Assembly (NCBI GenBank): GCA_000711775.1
Contig: ARYC01001536.1
Location: 1 to 64,000 of the forward strand
Origin: Oxytricha trifallax
Lineage: Eukaryota > Ciliophora > Spirotrichea > Sporadotrichida > Oxytrichidae
Length of the DNA stretch: 64,000 nucleotides
Direction: 5' to 3'
Below are positions 58,918 through 64,000 of the stretch, one piece after another. How positions within the stretch are numbered: the stretch's first letter is position 1; each line of letters starts with the position of its first letter. Both the position numbers and the translations under genes were made by a program. The notes beneath the pieces are model-generated. The model saw only the letters and a program-made list of their open reading frames with translations, had not been told where the DNA came from and did not search any database.

Positions 58918-61900
58918 AAATCGTCAACTGATTTCTTGATATCTGAAACTAATTTTTCGCATTATTCATGAGCTTTAACTTCATTTTCCACATATTTTCT
59001 AAGTTATTCCTCTGTAATTAGTAAATATTTTAGACATGAAATGTAAATATAAATAAAATAATATTGTGGATGAAGTCCTTCAAACCGTATAAATCCCAAA
59101 CTGTTTTAAAATCAATTTATATCAATGAAAGTCTGATTGTACAAATGTACTTTGGTATTCCAGGCAATAATTTCTTGGCTTCTCTATATTCTTGTCTCTA
59201 CTCCGCTTTAACAATCTTTAATTTGAAAAATGTTAAAACTTTAAAAATCACTTAGACGAGTAATAATAAGAAATTCTACTGAATTTATAAAATCTTTTGG
59301 TGTTTCTTTCCTTCGCTGTCAGTCTTTAAAAGCTTAACAAGACTTTTGAGCTTGCTATTAAGTTGTCTGAGGAGTTTTGCATGTGCAACCCAGAACAAGA
59401 GCACATCCGCAAATTTTTCCTATCTCTTTGAAAACTTTTGAATTCTCAGGAGAACCTTCTCCATCCCCTATACTTGTAAATTTTTATCAGACTTCATTGT
59501 GTCTTTTAGAATAGTTACGAATGTAGTAAATTCATCAAATTTAAAACGCTTAGAATGCTTGCTTGCACAACCAATTTGAATTTCTCTGCAAAGTGTAAAC
59601 ACAATGCTTTCCTCAAGTGCTGAAAATAGGCATGTAGAGATGTCTGCTGTTTTATTTTTTTCTTGAGAAAGTTGTATAAAGAGCTCGGTTCTCTTTGCAA
59701 TATCAATAGTGTTGAGTATTGAAAAGGCAAATTCAACTGGTCTCTCCATAATATCTCTGAATTGCCTGAATTAAATAAAGTTGCCCAATAAAGCTGGAGT
59801 CCTCATTATTACTAATTTGCCTAATGTTTTAGCATCCTTATCATAGTTAAATAGAGGACATGCTACGTATGAATTATTTGGGAATCTCCTTCTTACTTTA
59901 CTCAAGTTATCTTTGCCTATTTCATTTATTTAATCCATTTTGCTTTAGAAACTTAAAGTTTTTTGCTCTACGACCACAGAACTATAGGTTCCAATGACTT
60001 GATTCTAAGGTTAGTCTACTTCTTCATACTCTCTTGAAATCATATGTTTGAAATTTTTGTGGGACTACTACTCGATTTCACTTTTTTAAAATTCATATTT
60101 TGTTACCCAAGCATTTAATACATCATAAATTCTTAAATTTCTTAAAATTAAATATTTAGATTTTCTAATTTTGGTATGAGGAATAAAGCAATTTTTTCTG
60201 GTGTTTTGTAATTTTATATAACATTTTTAAATTTATTTTGGTTTAAAATCTAAATTGATTTAACTTAAAATATCATAGATTCTTATAATAGTGATTTTGT
60301 ATCTATTCTTTATAAATAATTACATGTCATTAACTTTTTCAAGTCTTTAGTTGGCTTCTTTAAATCATTCTTTATCTTGAAGATTTCTAATTATTATATT
60401 TATGTAGTCCTTTAATTTATTTTATTGTTAAATTTAATCAAATTTTTAGTAGGAGTAAATTATAAATTTTTTCTTTTTTCTAGTATTAATAACGACACAT
60501 TAGCTAGTGATAATCTTAAATTAAGCAAAATAATAATTGGGACATTTTCTTATGAATAATTGCTTTTATTGGAAATAATTTATTAAAGGGTTTTGGGGAA
60601 TTTTAATTGTAATCATGTAATTATGGTGAGAATATAATGAAATGTACATTATGCTAACTTATCGCTCTAAGCATATCATCTTTCTTAAGAAATACTAAAG
60701 TCTAAGCCTGTATTATATAACCCCGTTAGTCAATTAAGAATGAAGATTGGTGATTAAGAATAAAGAAATTAAAATATATTATTATTGGCTAAAATTAATT
60801 ATAATTAGGCTAAAAACAAATTTACGCACCCTGATTGGTTTATTTTATAGAGACAATTATTCGAGCCAATGGTTTTAATAATTAGCCATAACTTTAATAA
60901 TTTACGCCAATAATAATATATTTTTAATTTCTTTATTCTTTATCACCAATCTTCATTCTTAATTTACTAACGGGGTTTTATCTTGACTTACGTTGCTTAT
61001 GGTAAATTTATCATTAATAATTACTAGTGTTTTATTTTCTAGATCTTTTGCTAGATAGCTTTCTCCTGAATGAGTTTAAGTTTCAAAGAGATTTAAGTTT
61101 CCTTACATATTATAATAAATAAAGAAATTAATTTGACTAATCAGTCAAAAGCTATATATAAATTAAAATATTAACTTTATTATAATAACAGGAAATTTAT
61201 ACACTATCTTATTTTAAATGTCAATCATAGATTTAGAAATAAAATTATATAGATTAAAATATTAATTCATAAAAAGTTATTAAAAAATTTTTAGTCTCTT
61301 ATGATTAATAATTGGATTTATCAAGTGCTGGGAAAGAAATGTTGATTGATTTTTTTCACGCTAGTACAAATAGGAAATGAAGAATTCTTCAGATTAGGGT
61401 ATATTTTTTTAAATTATTTTCAGGCCATTATGTTTCACTAATAATATCGTAAAAGTTCGAGACTAGATTGAGGGATTAGCAAGTTTATTGCATGAAATTA
61501 ACTTCTTATATTGTAGTATTTTCATTAATCACGAAAACAATGTCTTAGTTTGGAGTTGGGGCATAACTAAATCCTGTTCTAATTTGATAACTGAATGAGT
61601 GTATATAATGAATGTAAATTTTTTATAAAATAAAAAAATATTTAGACTATACAAGGGAATGTGTCGTCACTAGCACCTCTAGGATCTTCCAAGTTTTACT
61701 AAACCAAAAAGAGGGATTTCAAGAGATACCCAATTTCTTTAGGCACAAATATGATAAGCTCAATTGGTAGAATTGTTTTAGGTTCTACTATAGGAACATC
61801 GAATACAAATGGTTAGTCTAAATTTTATCGCCTCCCTTAATATTCAAATTCCAAAGTAGATGTATCAAATTCTCCACCTCCTTGCAGAAGTTTTAATTGA

Positions 61901-63308
61901 CATTTTCTTAGGTTACCTCCAATAACTCTATTTGAACAATTGTACAACTAGATTCTCACTTTAGATACTGACCCAGGTTAAAGAGCTCTAAGGCACTGGA
62001 ACTAATGAATTTAAAGTGGGTACTCTATTTTTAATTACTTGGGTTCTCTTTTGACAGCTTTATGGATGTATCTATCAATAGAAGGCATATATAACTTTGG
62101 AGTTAGCAGAGTTTACTCTAACCTTGGTTTTGCTTAAAGTTGTGCATGTTCTGGATATCGTATACTAAATTCAAGTTTTAATGGAACAGTCACTTTATAA
62201 GGAGGCTTAATATTTCTTGGTAAATTCTAAGAGGAATATCCTTTTATCCATTAATTTTCTTCTATATGAGCTTCGATATCTGTATGCAAAGGTGTTGGCA
62301 TAAAACTTTGATTAATAACATTAACTTAGAAAATTGCTCCTTTTTCACCAGGCTCAATTAAAAAATATGAACATTCTACGTTATATAGTATCAAAGAAAT
62401 TGGCTAAATGACTGTATCTTCATCAAAAAACTTATGCTAAAAATCAATTATCTGAATATCATACTTATTAGCATACTCTACTGAACCTTGAGAAGTTTAA
62501 ACGATAAATTAGAACTATCCATCTTAACCATTTAAACCATTTAGTAGAACAGCTTATCCATCGAATCCACATTTTCCAGCTTTGCCATTAAATCCTCCTG
62601 GGTTTGTGTGCCAAACAGTTGTAGTTGAATGCTTTGTATTACCTTTTGCATCTCTTGAAGTAGTAGTTTTCGTTGTAGTCCAAGAATGTGAAGATCCACC
62701 TCGCCCACCTTATCCACCTTTACCTCCTAACCCATTCAATCCTTAAGATCCCCCAATTCCTCCTTAAACAAGTATAGGAGCAAGGAAAGTTAACAAATCC
62801 ATGTCTTATTCGGCTACTGTAATCTAAACAAACCCGCCTTTACCTGCATCAGCTCCACAAGATCCTGATCCTCCATTTCCACCGTTGCCACCATCTCCTC
62901 CATTAGTACCTCTTCGTGAGCTATTTGCATTAGAGCCATTAGTTCCTGGTCTTCCATCTGCACCTCTTCCACCATTTCCCCCGTGACCACCATTTCCGCC
63001 TTTGGCATCAATTTGTAGATAACCTTCACTTCCCAAATTAAAAGTCATATCGAATCCTTGTTGTCCATTCACAGTGCCAACTACTCTTACACTTTGTTTA
63101 CTATCCTAGACTCTTAATAAAGTAAGATATGCAGAGCCTGCATCACCTCCCATGCTTGCATAACCTGCATCACTACCGTTTTCACCATGAATACTGCCAT
63201 TAATTCCTTGTTGAGCATCTAAGCCTTTCAAACCACTAATATCATAAAAATTATTTATTTACGTAAAAATTAAAATTATTATCCTATTAAAATATCAATC
63301 AATGCCAT
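58918..63308 (-). CDS. Gly-rich-repeat / helical protein, tandem copy 3
   Basis: ATG at 63308 (MALID-ISGLKGLDAQQGING across an IES), stop TGA 58918-58920. Gly-rich N-terminus (GGNGGHGGNGGRGADGRPG, GGDGGNGGNGGSGSCGADAG), conserved strip VQITVAEEDMDLL-like, Ig-like middle with EPGEKG-type strand, helical C-terminus (FAFSILNTIDIAKRTELF, CREIQIGCASKHSKRFKF, and LLPGIPKYICTIRLSLI). Closer to copy 2 than to copy 1 throughout. IESs: 63244-63296, about 61107-61447, 60718-60981 (a MITE), 60116-60608, 59019-59062 and others. Function unknown; the Gly-rich part recalls secreted or structural proteins, yet no signal peptide is seen. Confidence 0.72.
59019..59062. other. IES, 44 bp, pointer TAAT
   Basis: TAAT at 59015-59018 and 59059-59062. 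Removal gives DFIHNITEEQLRKY. Positional counterpart of the 4489 bp TBE-bearing IES of copy 2. Confidence 0.75.
60116..60608. other. IES, 493 bp, pointer ATT, one telomere-like end
   Basis: ATT at 60113-60115 and 60606-60608. The join CAAGCATTGTAATCATG equals the uninterrupted copy 2 sequence. Near its right end is GGGTTTTGGGG (about 60587-60597). Interior otherwise AT-rich, with no second matching end that I could define. Confidence 0.8.
60718..60981. mobile_element. MITE, family B, which is exactly an IES (pointer TAT)
   Basis: TAT at 60715-60717 and 60979-60981. Ends AACCCCGTTAGT and ACTAACGGGGTT, inverted over about 40 bp (to ...GATTGGTGAT). Removal restores the copy 2-like frame (SQDIIQAQTL). 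Interior words shared with the MITE at 6507-6757. Confidence 0.88.
63244..63296. other. IES, 53 bp, pointer AATATC
   Basis: AATATC at 63238-63243 and 63291-63296. Removal gives MALIDISGLKGLDAQ on the minus strand. Confidence 0.75.
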
Positions 63309-64000
63309 TTGTATTGTTATTATTATAATCAATAATTTATAGTATTTATATATATCTTTTAAAGATATATATAATTCTTATTATATTTTATTATTATTTA
63401 TTTAAAGATATTTATACTATTTTAACTTATTATTCTTCTAAATAGAATTTATAAAATACTCAAAAATGCTTGAATAAAGAAAAAGAAAAAATTAAAGTAC
63501 TAAAATAAAAAACCTTTTTTTAATTAAAAGAAAATATAATTTAAAACGTGTTAAGTATGCCAATTTAACCAACATCAAAGCAAAAACATCCATATAATCT
63601 AGGATTAATTTAGTAACCATACCTTATCAACTCGATTAAGTGTAAATCATGTGTTAAATATTATATTTAATGATATAGTAAAAACGAAGGATTTGATATC
63701 ACTAAGGCTAAGTATTTCTTCATAAAATGAGCTAAAATACAAATATTATTGTAATAACTTGAAAGTAAACAGTTAATAAGCCAAGTTTACTTTTTTAATA
63801 ATATGCCAAATCTTTTATGAATTTAATCTCAATTAAGTGAATTAAATTAAAAGAAGTATTGCTGTAATATTTAATTTGATTAAATAAAAAAATCAAAGAG
63901 TAGAAGCTGCTTCACATTTTTAGTTAATGAATATATCAGGACATCCATTTTAATAATAGATAAGGGATAAAATATAAACACTTTCAAAAAAATATTACAG
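63309..64000. other. AT-rich flank, no gene seen
   Basis: About 690 bp upstream of copy 3. A near-palindrome TATATATC...GATATATATA lies at about 63348-63373. Some polar open frames, none convincing. Confidence 0.4.

Noticed and set aside
62814..63029. Met/Val/Glu-rich minus-strand ORF (and the similar ones at 58079-58276 and 56901-57173)
   Set aside because: Frame-shifted reading of the Gly-rich repeat codons (GGN/GGA); the Gly-rich frame matches the paralogues.
45544..63308. Gly-rich genes as collagen or silk of animal origin
   Set aside because: Repeats are GGxGGN, not Gly-X-Y collagen, and TAA/TAG-as-Gln usage and IESs show they are resident ciliate genes.
1..64000. Scrambled (permuted or inverted) gene segments
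   Set aside because: In every gene whose family order I could check, segments are colinear and on one strand.

Overview
The window reads as germline (micronuclear) DNA of a hypotrich ciliate of the Oxytricha/Stylonychia kind. Three signs support this. (1) Genes only read through if TAA and TAG are Gln and TGA is the sole stop. (2) Most genes are cut by short AT-rich internal eliminated sequences (IESs) bounded by 2-9 bp direct repeats (pointers); removing the IES plus one pointer copy restores the reading frame and a recognisable protein. (3) One essentially full-length TBE transposon and the end of another are present; their termini are C4A4 telomere-like repeats and they are flanked by ANT target duplications. 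All genes resolved here have their segments in linear order; I saw no scrambling.

Layout. 1-85: end of a TBE element, followed by a gene fragment (86-481). 971-5910 (-): protein with two cyclic-nucleotide-binding domains, interrupted by a 1.4 kb IES that holds a C-rich 1.2 kb palindrome and by several tiny IESs. 6820-10511 (+): Gln/Asn-rich protein. 10652-15106 (-): FAM135 lipase-like protein. 15468-16657 (+): ribosomal protein S11. 17109-18422 (+): branched-chain ketoacid dehydrogenase E1 alpha. 18596-19907 (-) and 20071-22600 (-): coiled-coil proteins, the second with a beta-propeller-like tail. 23076-24595 (+): ABHD-type hydrolase. 24937-26111 (+): RRS1. 26282-27627 (+): acylated PH-like protein. 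29243-about 35988 (+): RING/B-box protein. 36146-36985 (+): small membrane protein. 37182-38216 (-): Kelch protein. 38367-40572 (+): SHIPPO/STPG protein with a GC-rich IES. 41592-44476 (+): unknown protein.

45544-63308 (-): three tandem paralogues of a Gly-rich N-terminal/helical C-terminal protein family. Copy 2 carries a 4.49 kb IES that contains the TBE; the same IES position in copy 3 holds only 44 bp. Terminal-inverted-repeat elements (MITEs and foldbacks) recur through the window: inside IESs, nested in the TBE, between genes, and abutting a start codon. One of them is exactly an IES.

The genes are functionally unrelated, as expected when each becomes its own nanochromosome in the macronucleus. 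What ties the window together is the germline architecture: AT-rich IESs, TA-target elements, and a segmentally amplified gene family used as a landing zone for transposons.
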